A DNA stretch of 64,000 nucleotides from Mucilaginibacter hurinus (GCF_003324525.1 NZ_QGDC01000002.1:310001-374000); one strand, 5' to 3'. Positions 9,926-18,448 are shown, counted from the first letter of the stretch. Numbers and translations: made by a program. Notes: generated from the letters alone by a model not told the origin.

Positions 9926-10339
9926 ATGTGCAAGCTCGTAATGATAGATGATAACCCGATGGAACACCTGATAGCGGAACGGATGTTCGAGAAATACGAG
10001 GTTTTTCCGGATGCTGCCCACAGTCTTGACGGCAGCATTATCATCGACTTTTTACACCAGCACAACCGAACTGCAAACGTATTGCCCGACGTAATATTTC
10101 TTGATCTGAACATGCCCAAATTCAGCGGATGGGATTTTTTGCAACACTACGAAAAGCTTTATCCTTCCCTAGCCAAAAAAACAGATATATACGTAGTTTC
10201 ATCTTCAGTAGACATTGAAGATCAATCACGGGCGGAGCAATATCCTTTTGTTCGCTCATACCTGCGCAAACCCTTGCGAAAGGAAGTGCTTGCCCACCTC
10301 TTTTCCTTATATGATCCGCGTATCACCAGGGCGAGTTAA
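9926..10339 (+). CDS. Single-domain response regulator
   Basis: 137-residue CheY-like receiver with no output domain. It shows the acidic pair D8-D9, phosphoacceptor D60 (VIFLDLNMP), switch Ser in VVSSSV and conserved K115 in LRKPLRK. No histidine kinase gene is next to it, so it is an orphan whose partner lies elsewhere. Such receivers in Bacteroidota often pair with hybrid or PAS-rich kinases. It converges on the small secreted protein at 10346. Confidence 0.9.
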   Translation: MCKLVMIDDNPMEHLIAERMFEKYEVFPDAAHSLDGSIIIDFLHQHNRTANVLPDVIFLDLNMPKFSGWDFLQHYEKLYPSLAKKTDIYVVSSSVDIEDQSRAEQYPFVRSYLRKPLRKEVLAHLFSLYDPRITRAS

Positions 10340-10345
10340 GATCTG

Positions 10346-10714
10346 TTAATTGGTTACCGGACGCCGCATCATATAATGTAAAATATTATTGGTTTGCGTG
10401 GTGTTGCCCGTAGTGCTTTGAGTAGCCACGGCATATGCGTTAACAAAAATCCACCCCTGGCCTGCCATGTAATTAAGTGCATCAATAGTTGAATTAAAAC
10501 TTACTACTTTACCTGCTTCGTCTTTTAAACGCGTATCACTAAAAAACTTGGTAGGCTGTCCAAAATCAACCTCAATGGTAACTTTTTTACTAAACAGTTT
10601 CGGAGTTGAGATAATCATGCAATATTGCTCAGCCGGTTTTTGAGCAGCAGCTTCAGTTTGTGCAAAACAATACACTGGTATCGTCAGCAATACAATAAGT
10701 AATAGTTTTTTCAT
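10346..10714 (-). CDS. Small secreted protein of unknown function
   Basis: 122 residues with a good signal peptide (MKKLLLIVLLTIPVYCFAQ). The mature part has a beta-strand pattern (YCMIISTPKLFSKKVTIEVDFG) and a segment FNSTIDALNYMAGQGW, resembling small periplasmic proteins of Bacteroidota that Pfam leaves unnamed. No cysteines occur after the signal apart from one near the start of the mature chain. Single gene; it ends 6 nt from the convergent response regulator. Confidence 0.7.
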   Translation of the reverse strand: MKKLLLIVLLTIPVYCFAQTEAAAQKPAEQYCMIISTPKLFSKKVTIEVDFGQPTKFFSDTRLKDEAGKVVSFNSTIDALNYMAGQGWIFVNAYAVATQSTTGNTTQTNNILHYMMRRPVTN

Positions 10715-11075
10715 GGTATTTGGATTTAAATCTTAAAGCTATAGAAATTTAGTTTATTAAAGAAGCATCCTATTCCAACGATCCGGCTTACGTCTGCATT
10801 TTTGCAAGCCTAAATTAAGTTTCCGTTCAGGCACCGGTTTCGCAGAAATGTCAGGTGATTTCCGCATAAGCATAACAGAACCACTGCTACTAAAACACTG
10901 ATCGTAATGTATCTTTTAGTAAAATGGAAATATTGTCATAGCTGATATCTGGTCCGGTTATTTAACCTTGATTTAATTGTAATTACTATTTTAAACGACG
11001 TGAGTGGCTATACGTAAGATACTGATATTTTTACGTAATTTTGAGTTAAATTTATAGTATATTATTTCGTAAAAA
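10715..11075. other. 361-bp gap between divergent genes
   Basis: Promoter region for both the small secreted protein (-) and the binding lipoprotein (+). It is AT-rich near both ends. I see TTTTACGTAA and TTTCGTAAAAA close to the plus-strand start, but no convincing -33/-7 pair, riboswitch fold, tRNA or credible small ORF. The only long frame is a minus-strand ORF that runs into the binding-protein gene and looks like a shadow. Confidence 0.5.
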
Positions 11076-12311
11076 ATGAGAAAAAGATTTACAACACTTC
11101 TTACCGCATTTGCTTCGCTGGTAGTTATATCTTCGGCGTTTGTTGCCTGTACAAAGTCGGAGCCTGTAGAGCCTGGTATACCTGTAGTGCAGGTGCCGGC
11201 CATGCTTTCCTTAACCGGCACATGGTCGTCTTTAGGTTTAGCATCAAAGGCCGCGTTGGAAGTAGCACAGCAGGATATTAACACTTATCTTGATGGCAAG
11301 AACGCAGGGTTCCGTATACAGCCGCTTGTTGCTGATTCAAAACTCGACACCACTGTAGCTAAGCGCCTGTTTATGGAGGCTGTAAATGGTCGCTACAGCT
11401 TTTTGATTGGTCCACAGTCAAGCGCCGAACTGGCCGCTATTAAACCATTGGTAGATAAGGCACAGGTTGTCGTTATAAGCCAAAGCAGTACAGCTGGCAG
11501 CCTCGCCATAGCAGGAGACGCTATATTCCGTTTTTGCCCATCAGACAAGGTTGAAGGCGCGGCAATGGCTAAAACCATAAATGAAGATGGAATCAAAGGC
11601 GTAGTAACCGTGGCGCGTGATGATGCGGGCAATAAAGGCCTTCAATCGTCAACAGGTGCCGAGTTTACTAAATTGGGCGGTGAGGTTGAAGCATTGGCAC
11701 CTTATGGTACCGCAGAAAATATTGATTTCGCGCCAGTTGTAGCCAACATAAAAGCTAAGGTATTAGCGCTTACAGCTACGCACGGCGAGGGGCATGTTGC
11801 TGTTTACCTGGCCTCATTTGATGAGATTAAAAATCTTTTTAAAGCTGCTGCCGCAGAACCTGTATTAAAAAATGTTAAATGGTATGGCAGTGATGGTGTT
11901 GTACAAAGCGCGGCATTAACGAGTGATGCCGTAGCAGCTGATTTTGCTATCGCTACTGAATATTTTGCACCTGCTTACGGCCTTTCACCTGCTTATGAGT
12001 CAAGATGGAAGCCTATAGCTGAACGTATTAAAAAAATAACCGGCAACGAGCCTGACGCTTTCGCACTGGTTGTTTATGATGCGCTTTGGACCATTGCCCG
12101 TACAGTTGAAGCAAGCAAGACAACCCCGGTTGAAACCTTCGCTCAATTAAAAACCTTGTTTACCACAACCGCTAACAAAAATGAAGGCATTACAGGTCCT
12201 GATGTTTTAAATGAAGCCGGCGACAGAGCAGACGGCACATTTGATTATTGGAGTATAGTTAAAGAAGGCAGTACCTACAAATGGGTGTTGACCGGAAAAT
12301 CAAACGATTAA
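11076..12311 (+). CDS. Leu/Ile/Val-type (type 1) periplasmic binding lipoprotein
   Basis: 411 residues. The signal ends in SAFVAC, a lipobox with acylated C25, so the protein is anchored in a membrane facing the periplasm. The mature part is a type 1 periplasmic-binding fold (LSLTGTWSSLG at the ligand-binding start, FLIGPQSSAELAAI, VVTVARDDAGNKGL), as in LivJ and branched-chain amino acid or amide receptors. No ABC permease or ATPase is adjacent, so it is either an orphan receptor for a transporter elsewhere or has a sensing role. A terminator follows. Confidence 0.85.
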   Translation: MRKRFTTLLTAFASLVVISSAFVACTKSEPVEPGIPVVQVPAMLSLTGTWSSLGLASKAALEVAQQDINTYLDGKNAGFRIQPLVADSKLDTTVAKRLFMEAVNGRYSFLIGPQSSAELAAIKPLVDKAQVVVISQSSTAGSLAIAGDAIFRFCPSDKVEGAAMAKTINEDGIKGVVTVARDDAGNKGLQSSTGAEFTKLGGEVEALAPYGTAENIDFAPVVANIKAKVLALTATHGEGHVAVYLASFDEIKNLFKAAAAEPVLKNVKWYGSDGVVQSAALTSDAVAADFAIATEYFAPAYGLSPAYESRWKPIAERIKKITGNEPDAFALVVYDALWTIARTVEASKTTPVETFAQLKTLFTTTANKNEGITGPDVLNEAGDRADGTFDYWSIVKEGSTYKWVLTGKSND

Positions 12312-12329
12312 GTAATATACCGGCTAAAA

Positions 12330-12362
12330 GCGGGCAACGGCAAAGCGCTGTTGCCCGTTTTT
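12330..12362 (+). terminator. Intrinsic terminator after binding lipoprotein
   Basis: Stem CGGGCAAC / GTTGCCCG (12331-12338 and 12350-12357) with an 11-nt loop followed by TTTTT. Confidence 0.88.
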
Positions 12363-12406
12363 AATTAAACGTAAATCAAAGTTTATATAACGGAAAGGCA
12401 ATAACT

Positions 12407-12829
12407 ATGAAAATGTTTCAGCAGTTTTTAGTTTTATCCGCACGGAAACGTGGCTTTCATTTAATTACAAACGAAGTACTGCAGGCTTTACCGCAAATAC
12501 ACGAAATTAAGGCCGGCATGTTGCAGGTGTTTATACAGCATACTTCAGCTTCTCTTACCATCAATGAAAATGCCGATCCAACAGTTAGAGCCGACTTTGA
12601 GATGTATTTTAATAAAGCGGTGCCCGAAAACGATCCGGATTATTTGCATGACGACGAGGGTTCTGATGATATGCCTGCACACCTGAAAGCCGCAATGTTA
12701 GGTAATTCGGTATTGATACCGCTGCATAACGGTAGGCCGGCGCTCGGTACGTGGCAAGGCATCTACTTGTGCGAGCATCGTAATTATGGCGGCCGACGTA
12801 GTTTGATAATTACAGCCTGGGGTAACTGA
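12407..12829 (+). CDS. YjbQ family protein (UPF0047)
   Basis: 140 residues, normal family length. Conserved stretches are HTSASLTINENADP and EHRNYGGRRSLIIT. YjbQ proteins have been called secondary thiamine-phosphate synthase because E. coli YjbQ gives a weak activity; the true role is unsettled. No thiamine genes are nearby. It stands 95 nt after the binding lipoprotein gene, behind a terminator, so it has its own promoter; the chorismate mutase gene starts 30 nt downstream. Confidence 0.85.
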   Translation: MKMFQQFLVLSARKRGFHLITNEVLQALPQIHEIKAGMLQVFIQHTSASLTINENADPTVRADFEMYFNKAVPENDPDYLHDDEGSDDMPAHLKAAMLGNSVLIPLHNGRPALGTWQGIYLCEHRNYGGRRSLIITAWGN

Positions 12830-12859
12830 TAGCCAAGAATTTCACATAGACACCAATAT

Positions 12860-13237
12860 ATGACGTTAAATATTTATAAAAAACTTATGGTATCAGCCTT
12901 GTTGTGCCTCGGAACCACCTATTCAGCCCTGGCACAATCAAAAACCCAGACAGAGGTTAACGCTGATTTAAGCGTATACCGTAAACAAATTGATTCGCTT
13001 GATAAATTACTTATACAAGTATTGGGAAACAGGCAAAGAGTTGTGAAAGAAGTAGGGATTTATAAAAAGAAACACAACGTACCTCCCCTGCAGCCGGCAC
13101 GCTTTAAACAGGTACTCGACCGTGCTATCATCTCAGGCGAAAAGGAAAACCTTTCTGCAATGTTTATAACTGAGCTTATGAATGCCATACATAAGGAAAG
13201 CCTGCGTATTGAAGCTGACAGTGTATTAAAGCACTAA
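12860..13237 (+). CDS. Exported AroQ-type chorismate mutase
   Basis: Converts chorismate to prephenate. 125 residues: a signal peptide ending SALAQ (residues 1-26), then a single all-helical AroQ domain that aligns without gaps to the E. coli PheA mutase domain at an offset of 30. R41, R58, K69 and R81 match E. coli R11, R28, K39 and R51, and S114 matches S84. Differences: D48 is Q78, E52 is F82, and Q88 is E118. Glu at the last position also occurs in yeast chorismate mutase. The export signal is unusual because chorismate is made in the cytoplasm. Confidence 0.82.
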   Translation: MTLNIYKKLMVSALLCLGTTYSALAQSKTQTEVNADLSVYRKQIDSLDKLLIQVLGNRQRVVKEVGIYKKKHNVPPLQPARFKQVLDRAIISGEKENLSAMFITELMNAIHKESLRIEADSVLKH

Positions 13238-13305
13238 TTGTACATTTAGGTAAACAGCTGCACTTCGGGGCATTGCTTTAACACAAAGCACGTATCTGGT
13301 ATAGT

Positions 13306-14517
13306 TTAATCCTGATAAACTACTGAAAGATAACGTTGCTGAATAGTACGATAAAACAATGCCATCAATGTCAATACGGCTACTATGAAAAAAGTAACTA
13401 TTTGGTAGTCGGCGTTATACAGCCATAAAGCGCTCGCTACAACCAGCATCCGTAAAAATTCTACCGCAAATATCCATTTCTTTTGCTCCATTATTGCGCC
13501 GCAGTTGATAAGCGTAAGGATAGTGAGACCGGTAAACAAGAATCGTTCGCTGGCACCGAAGTCAACTTCGTAGTAAATAAACCCGAATAGTGCGAACAGC
13601 ATAGCTATAACCTGCCATATTACATAAACGTTTAAGCGTTGTTGCAAAGGCTGTGGCTGTTGTTTTACGCCAAAAATACGTTCGGCTTTGTCCCGCATTT
13701 CAGGATCCATCAGCATTGGGCTGCCAAACAACACTTTTAATTTGCCTTTCAGCGTCCTTTCTGATCGCATCATTAAAATGATTTCAATTGGGTAATGAAA
13801 ATGCTGCCACAGAAAGCTGTAGGTACGTAATTGATGCGTTAATCCATAAACCGGCTTTTCATCTTCTTTTTGAAATGTGCCAAAAATTTTATCCCAGATG
13901 ATAAGCACATCGCCATAATTTTTGTCAAGGTACTGGTCATTACAGGCATGATGCACGCGGTGATGTGATGGCGTTACCATAAAATACTCAAGTATACCCA
14001 GTCTGCCTATTACCTGGGTGTGCACAAAAAACGGATACAAGCCGTGTATAAGCAACATAACAGCTATCATAGTAGCCGGAAAACCTAATATGGGCAATAC
14101 ACACCAAAACCCCGTACGTACAATAGATTGTAATAGCGTAATACGCGCTGATACCGTATAATTAAAATCTTCACTTTGATGATGCACAACATGTACTGCC
14201 CAAAGAATATTCATTTCATGTGCCAGGCGGTGATACCAGTACCACACAAAATCGGTACCTAAAAAAAGCAGTATCCACATAGCCAATGTTGGCTTTATAT
14301 TAAATATGCCGAAGTTTTTCTGCAGGTAATCATATACCCCATATAACAGTGCTACCGTAAGTATATCCGTTAACCGCTCCAATATGCCAATGCTCACATT
14401 GGCTATTGAACGGTGCAAATCAAACAATTGCATTTTCTTTTGCCGCGATACAAAGTATTCTAAAAACATGAACACTAAAAAAAGCGGAATGGCAAACGCA
14501 AGATATTTATGATCCAT
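13306..14517 (-). CDS. Sterol desaturase / fatty acid hydroxylase superfamily membrane enzyme
   Basis: 403 residues with about eight hydrophobic helices. The di-iron histidine clusters are complete: H96-x3-H100, H109-x2-HH113 and HH186-x2-HH190. This non-heme di-iron superfamily covers sterol desaturases, C-5 hydroxylases and the alkylglycerol monooxygenase-like group; the long C-terminal membrane extension fits the last group best. Substrate probably a membrane lipid, not determinable here. It is a lone gene; a TATATTTG -7 element (minus strand, 14582-14589) lies about 65 bp upstream of the start. Confidence 0.85.
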   Translation of the reverse strand: MDHKYLAFAIPLFLVFMFLEYFVSRQKKMQLFDLHRSIANVSIGILERLTDILTVALLYGVYDYLQKNFGIFNIKPTLAMWILLFLGTDFVWYWYHRLAHEMNILWAVHVVHHQSEDFNYTVSARITLLQSIVRTGFWCVLPILGFPATMIAVMLLIHGLYPFFVHTQVIGRLGILEYFMVTPSHHRVHHACNDQYLDKNYGDVLIIWDKIFGTFQKEDEKPVYGLTHQLRTYSFLWQHFHYPIEIILMMRSERTLKGKLKVLFGSPMLMDPEMRDKAERIFGVKQQPQPLQQRLNVYVIWQVIAMLFALFGFIYYEVDFGASERFLFTGLTILTLINCGAIMEQKKWIFAVEFLRMLVVASALWLYNADYQIVTFFIVAVLTLMALFYRTIQQRYLSVVYQD

Positions 14518-14731
14518 CAGTTTTTATAATAAGTGTCATTTACTATACTGTTAAGCCGCCAGTTTGTTTTTACCGTGCCTGCAAATATAGTATTTGTAAT
14601 TAAAGTAGAAAGACACGCATTATGTGTAAAGGTTTAATTTTGAGCCAAATGCATAAAACAGTCGGTTAAAAAATGTTATCTGATGGAGGTAAATTATTTA
14701 GTAAACGCGTAATTAAGTAACTTTACGAGAT

Positions 14732-14998
14732 ATGGGAAAATTTGAAGTGCCTGATAAAGTGCTGTACGTATGTACCGGCAGCAAGTGCGCAAAGCGGGGC
14801 GGGAAAGACCTTTATAAAATGGCTAACAGTTACGTTAAACACACTAAGGGTAAAATTGATATTGAAGTGATACGTATAGAATGCACAGACCGGTGCAAGT
14901 TTGCACCGGTCTGTAACATACAGCCAGAAAATATCTGGCTAAAAGAATATTCTGAAAAAGAAGTGCTGCGGCTATTGGCAGGCTTGTTAACCAAATAA
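14732..14998 (+). CDS. Thioredoxin-like [2Fe-2S] ferredoxin
   Basis: 88 residues. Cysteines at C14, C19, C51, C55 and C61, in YVCTGSKCAKRGG and CTDRCKFAPVC, fit the thioredoxin-fold ferredoxin family, whose cluster is held by two N-terminal and two C-terminal cysteines. It acts as a small cytoplasmic electron carrier or regulator; partner unknown. The gene ends 2 nt from the convergent ferritin gene, so an iron-related pairing is possible but not shown. Confidence 0.83.
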   Translation: MGKFEVPDKVLYVCTGSKCAKRGGKDLYKMANSYVKHTKGKIDIEVIRIECTDRCKFAPVCNIQPENIWLKEYSEKEVLRLLAGLLTK

Positions 14999-15000
14999 GC

Positions 15001-15528
15001 TTATTCGTTATCGTATTTTATTTTGCTTACGTGGTGGTCAATTTCCCAACGGCCGGTTCCGGCTTCACCTATTACATCAAATAATTCCAGGGCACGGCGG
15101 GCCTTGTATTCTTCCTCGCGCTGCTCTTTAAAGAACCAGTTTAAAAACTCAAGGGTTACATAATCCTGCTCTTTGTGGCAACGGGCAGCAATCGCTTTAA
15201 TTGATTCGGTAACACTTACCTCCTGCTCCAGCGCATCTTCAAATACTTCACGGAATGAATTGTATTCAATTTTTATATTGGTTACTTCTGGTGAAATTGC
15301 TGTTCCGCCCATATCTAAAACATATTTGTAGAATTTTAGCTGGTGAGCGCGCTCCTCTTCTGACTGTTTAAAAAAGTAGTCGGCTGAGTTATCAAAACCA
15401 TTACGATCGCACCATGATGCCATGGCCAGGTATATTGATGAAGACTGTGCTTCTTTTTTAATTTGCTGATTAATAGCGGCTTCAACACCTACTGATAATA
15501 AGCTTTGTACGCGGATGATATCTTTCAT
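15001..15528 (-). CDS. Ferritin (bacterial FtnA type)
   Basis: Stores iron as a 24-mer shell after oxidising Fe(II). 175 residues in a four-helix bundle. The ferroxidase pattern is visible: E26 in helix A and E59-x2-H62 (EEERAH) in helix B, with further Glu residues in helix C (EQEVSVTESIKA) and an EFLNWFFKEQREEE stretch. A clear -33/-7 promoter lies just upstream. Transcribed alone. Confidence 0.93.
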   Translation of the reverse strand: MKDIIRVQSLLSVGVEAAINQQIKKEAQSSSIYLAMASWCDRNGFDNSADYFFKQSEEERAHQLKFYKYVLDMGGTAISPEVTNIKIEYNSFREVFEDALEQEVSVTESIKAIAARCHKEQDYVTLEFLNWFFKEQREEEYKARRALELFDVIGEAGTGRWEIDHHVSKIKYDNE

Positions 15529-15559
15529 GATCTAATTGATTTAATCATTTATAACAATA

Positions 15560-15588
15560 CAAAAATAATGCTATAAATAGTTAAACAA
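15560..15588 (-). promoter_or_regulatory. Bacteroidota-type promoter of ferritin
   Basis: On the minus strand: -7 element TATTTTTG (15560-15567) and TTG (15586-15588) 18 bp upstream, matching the TTG / TAnnTTTG pattern of the Bacteroidota primary sigma factor. Confidence 0.6.
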
Positions 15589-15624
15589 TTAAATATTAAC
15601 AATATGGAAACAATCTAAGTACAA

Positions 15625-15990
15625 TTAAACAGCTGTACGATACAGGCGGGTGCAAATGATATTGTTAAGTTCGAGCATAACAAACGTACCTTGCAAAAGC
15701 TCTTTAAAGGCAATGATTTGTGTGAGGGTAAGTACATAAGTATCATCGCAGGCACATATAAAAATGATCTCCATGTCGGGCGATGAACTGTCGAGCAGGC
15801 GCTTCTCAATATCAATAACATTGATAGCTTTATTTAGCTTTAAAAGGCAACGGTAATCAAAACGGGCTAGTTTCCCGGCGAAATCAATATACCAGCAACT
15901 CTCATTATCACATTGATAGATAGCACCTGCTTTAGTAGTAAAGACTTCCGTGAATTCCGTAGCGTACGTTACCTCTGTTACCTCCATCAA
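15625..15990 (-). CDS. Small conserved-looking hypothetical protein (possibly DUF6686)
   Basis: 121 residues, no signal peptide. It contains YQCDNESCWYIDFAGKLARFDYRCLLKL, a Cys-containing strand followed by a segment that recalls the DUF6686 family of small Bacteroidota proteins; this is from memory and uncertain. The C-terminal half (FICACDDTYVLTLTQIIAFKELLQGTFVMLEL) is predicted mixed alpha/beta. It lies next to ferritin in the same orientation but each has its own promoter. Function unknown. Confidence 0.6.
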   Translation of the reverse strand: MMEVTEVTYATEFTEVFTTKAGAIYQCDNESCWYIDFAGKLARFDYRCLLKLNKAINVIDIEKRLLDSSSPDMEIIFICACDDTYVLTLTQIIAFKELLQGTFVMLELNNIICTRLYRTAV

Positions 15991-16007
15991 TATTGTAAAT
16001 TGTATTG

Positions 16008-16038
16008 CAAAAATAGCACTATTTAGATTAAATCCAAA
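16008..16038 (-). promoter_or_regulatory. Promoter of the 121-residue hypothetical gene
   Basis: Minus strand TTTG (16035-16038), 19-bp spacer, TATTTTTG (16008-16015). This is one of the best consensus matches in the window. Confidence 0.65.
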
Positions 16039-16122
16039 CGTTATTGAGAATTATTCTTAATTATTATACTAACCTAATAGCTAATCAATATTGAAAACCT
16101 CAATAAAGAATAGCACCGATAA

Positions 16123-17571
16123 TTACAGAGAGGGTACTTTTATGCCAAAAACGTCTTTTAACGCGCGTTTGGCAGCATGGTAGCCACACATACCGTGCAC
16201 GCCACCGCCCGGCGGCGTAGAGGATGAACAAATATAAAGCCCTTTTGCCGAGGTTTTGTAAGGCGAAAGGCGTAATGCAGGGCGCGTAAATAACTGGCCT
16301 ATGTCAATAATACCACCATTAATATCGCCGCCAATATAGTTTGGATTATGATTTTCCATTTGCGCCGTATTAAAGGTATGTTTTGCCAGTATAATATCTT
16401 TAAATCCGGGAGCAAACCGTTCAACCTGATTTTCGATAATGTCAGACATATCCCTAATTGAGCCATTAGGAACATGGCAGTAGGCCCATGCCGAATGCTT
16501 GCCGGCCGGCGCTCGCGTATCATCAAATATACTTTGTTGTGATAGTAACACGTAGGGCTTCTCGTAATGATGGCCGTGGCCTGATGCTTTTTCTGATGCA
16601 ACAATCTCCTCAAATGTACCGCCCAAGTGCAGGGTACCCGCTTTCCGGCACCCCTCTGCGGTAAACGGGATAGGCTCATCAAGCGCCCAATCTATTTTAA
16701 ATACACCATCGCCGTACCGGTACCGCTCAAGTTGCCATTTATATAATGCCGAGAATTTGTGTCCGGCTATTTGCATTAACTGCTTTGGTGTAATATCAAA
16801 CAATACAGTATGAGAAGATGGCAACTGCGCCAACGATTTCACATAGGTATTCACCTCTATTTTGCCGCCAAGCGATATAAAGTATGCCGCCAGTGCGTCC
16901 GCAATGGTTTGCGAACCACCCTTTGGTATAGGCCACCCACCCAAATGTGCGTTGGCCATTAATACCAGGCCGATGGCCGAGGTGGCAATATTTGACAAAG
17001 GTTGTATGGAGTGTGCGGCCATGCCGGCAAATAAACCCTTGCCTTCTTTTGTTTTAAAGCGTTTTGCAAGCATTGTTGATGGCTGCATGGCCAATAACCC
17101 GAACGCGGCTAACGCGAAGGGTTTAGCCGGGAAAGTTAACGGCCCCAGCACATCCGCGGCCAGGCCGGGCCAGTTTTTTACTATCGGCCGCATTATATCC
17201 AGGTAAGTTTGTTCGTCGGCGCCGAGTGACCGTGCTGTCTCTGCTACCGAACGTGTGACCACCGCGGCTGTACCGTCATCAAAAGGGTGGGCTGCGTCTA
17301 TTTCAGGAAAAATGTATTGCAGGCCATGGTTGGCCAATGGCAACGTTTTAAAAAACGGAGAACCATAAGCTAAAGGATGAACAGCCGAACAAATATCGTG
17401 TTTAAAACCGGGTAAAGTCAATTCGGCTGTGCGCAGGCCGCCGCCTATGGTTGGCTTAGCCTCAAGCACCAGTACCGATAGTCCTTGTTGTTGCATTAGA
17501 ATGGCAGCCGCCAAACCATTAGGGCCCGACCCTACTACTATCGCGTCATAATCACGTTTGTTCAACTTCAT
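16123..17571 (-). CDS. FAD-dependent phytoene-desaturase-like oxidoreductase (PYROXD2 type)
   Basis: 482 residues. The N-terminal Rossmann loop VVGSGPNGLAAA (G14, G16, G19) binds FAD, followed by the family stretch VLEAKPTIGGGLRT. Near the C-terminus GGGVHGMCGYHAA closes the FAD site. It belongs to the amine-oxidase/CrtI-like NAD(P)/FAD oxidoreductases close to animal PYROXD2; no carotenoid genes are nearby, so carotenoid desaturation is unlikely. Substrate unknown. It lies 93 nt downstream of the redoxin gene with a hairpin between them. Confidence 0.83.
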   Translation of the reverse strand: MKLNKRDYDAIVVGSGPNGLAAAILMQQQGLSVLVLEAKPTIGGGLRTAELTLPGFKHDICSAVHPLAYGSPFFKTLPLANHGLQYIFPEIDAAHPFDDGTAAVVTRSVAETARSLGADEQTYLDIMRPIVKNWPGLAADVLGPLTFPAKPFALAAFGLLAMQPSTMLAKRFKTKEGKGLFAGMAAHSIQPLSNIATSAIGLVLMANAHLGGWPIPKGGSQTIADALAAYFISLGGKIEVNTYVKSLAQLPSSHTVLFDITPKQLMQIAGHKFSALYKWQLERYRYGDGVFKIDWALDEPIPFTAEGCRKAGTLHLGGTFEEIVASEKASGHGHHYEKPYVLLSQQSIFDDTRAPAGKHSAWAYCHVPNGSIRDMSDIIENQVERFAPGFKDIILAKHTFNTAQMENHNPNYIGGDINGGIIDIGQLFTRPALRLSPYKTSAKGLYICSSSTPPGGGVHGMCGYHAAKRALKDVFGIKVPSL

Positions 17572-17609
17572 CTTTACCGTGTAAAAGCCGTTTGTTCAAG
17601 CATAACAAA

Positions 17610-17632
17610 GGGGTAAATTTAATGTTTACCCC
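17610..17632 (-). terminator. Hairpin between redoxin and oxidoreductase genes
   Basis: 8-bp inverted repeat GGGGTAAA / TTTACCCC with a 7-nt loop; on the minus strand it is followed by TTTGTTAT. It is probably a partial terminator after the redoxin gene. Confidence 0.5.
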
Positions 17633-17664
17633 TTGCAAATTAACCAATTTTAAAACTAATATAA

Positions 17665-18297
17665 TTATGCCGATCTTTTGCGGTTATCATTCAGTGCCGC
17701 ATGGTTTACCGCTGAAAGCATCCCGCCTGTAAATGGGTTACCATCTAAATTACGCTCAATATGCCGCCACACTACACGTTTTGATGTATCGATTACATAG
17801 GTTGCAAGCAATGGTACGTTTACATCCACGCCCGAAAAAGTATCCCACGCAGGGCTATCCTCAGCAAACACACCGAAGCTTTTAGCGATGCTGTGTTCTG
17901 GGTCAAGATAAATATTTAACGTGAGGCTATGCTCCCATGCTAATTTTTCCGTGTGTTCTTCGGGGCTAACAATTAGCAAACTTCCGCCGCTCGCATTAAT
18001 CGCAGCCTGCAAATGGTTAAGAGTTTCTATATTTTTATCCGCATGGCTGCCCCATTGCGGTGAGCAGAATGATACTATCAAAGGCTTCTGAAGTAACGCC
18101 TCTATCTCATTAAAGCCACGCGCGGTAGCACCATTATAAAACCGCTGCCATGCGGATTGATGATTCTTAAAATCGAAAGAAACATAGTCGCCGGGTTTAG
18201 CCGGACTTAAAGGCTGGTAAGATTTATGGCCAAATTCGATTTGGTTGGGAATATCGTACCGATTGAAATGTGGATATTTATTTATTGCAGATAACAT
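17665..18297 (-). CDS. Redoxin (AhpC/TSA-like) domain protein lacking the usual catalytic Cys
   Basis: 210 residues. The central part resembles the peroxiredoxin/thioredoxin-like fold: PLIVSFCSPQWGSHADKN at the active-site strand-loop, LLIVSPEEH, then LDPEHSIAKSFGVF and LLATYVIDTSKRVVWRH. In AhpC/TSA proteins the loop after the first strand carries the peroxidatic Cys; here it reads WGSHA where WCPYC would be expected. The only Cys in the protein lies earlier (FCSP). It may be non-catalytic or use that Cys. It is preceded by a poly-Cys leader ORF. Confidence 0.72.
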   Translation of the reverse strand: MLSAINKYPHFNRYDIPNQIEFGHKSYQPLSPAKPGDYVSFDFKNHQSAWQRFYNGATARGFNEIEALLQKPLIVSFCSPQWGSHADKNIETLNHLQAAINASGGSLLIVSPEEHTEKLAWEHSLTLNIYLDPEHSIAKSFGVFAEDSPAWDTFSGVDVNVPLLATYVIDTSKRVVWRHIERNLDGNPFTGGMLSAVNHAALNDNRKRSA

Positions 18298-18337
18298 GAT
18301 GAACTTAGCTAATGTAACGAAATGAAAAATGTACAGA

Positions 18338-18356
18338 AAACGTGTTGAGCACGTTT
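18338..18356 (-). promoter_or_regulatory. Hairpin at the end of the poly-Cys leader ORF
   Basis: 7-bp inverted repeat AAACGTG / CACGTTT with a 5-nt loop, overlapping the leader stop codon and followed on the minus strand by TTTTC-type sequence after the loop closes. Position suits an attenuator or a ribosome-modulated RNA structure; the stem is short, so the role is inferred. Confidence 0.4.
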
Positions 18357-18441
18357 AACAACAACAACAACACATGGGCAAAGCTGCCATCAGGCGATGC
18401 ACTAATGTGCTTTTAGCTGATATGTTGTTTAAATAATTCAT
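18355..18441 (-). CDS. Putative cysteine-sensing leader peptide ending in five Cys
   Basis: 28-codon ORF starting with ATG at 18441. The peptide is MNYLNNISAKSTLVHRLM followed by AALPMCCCCC and TAA; the five Cys are five consecutive TGT codons (18358-18372). It ends 57 nt before the redoxin start on the same strand. A TATATTTG -7 element only 7 nt before the ATG suggests a leaderless or nearly leaderless mRNA. Five identical Cys codons directly before a stop and a hairpin are what a Cys-responsive attenuator needs: ribosomes would stall there when Cys-tRNA is scarce. Function is inference; the sequence itself is certain. Confidence 0.6.
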   Translation of the reverse strand: MNYLNNISAKSTLVHRLMAALPMCCCCC

Positions 18442-18448
18442 TGTAATA

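Noticed and set aside
10991..11284. 97-codon minus-strand ORF
   Set aside because: It is antisense to the binding lipoprotein and runs through its signal peptide; composition and lack of any family motif mark it as a shadow.
18374..18436. 20-codon plus-strand ORF (MGKAAIRRC...) opposite the poly-Cys leader
   Set aside because: It has no promoter-like element, no downstream gene in its direction, and a codon pattern imposed by the opposite strand.
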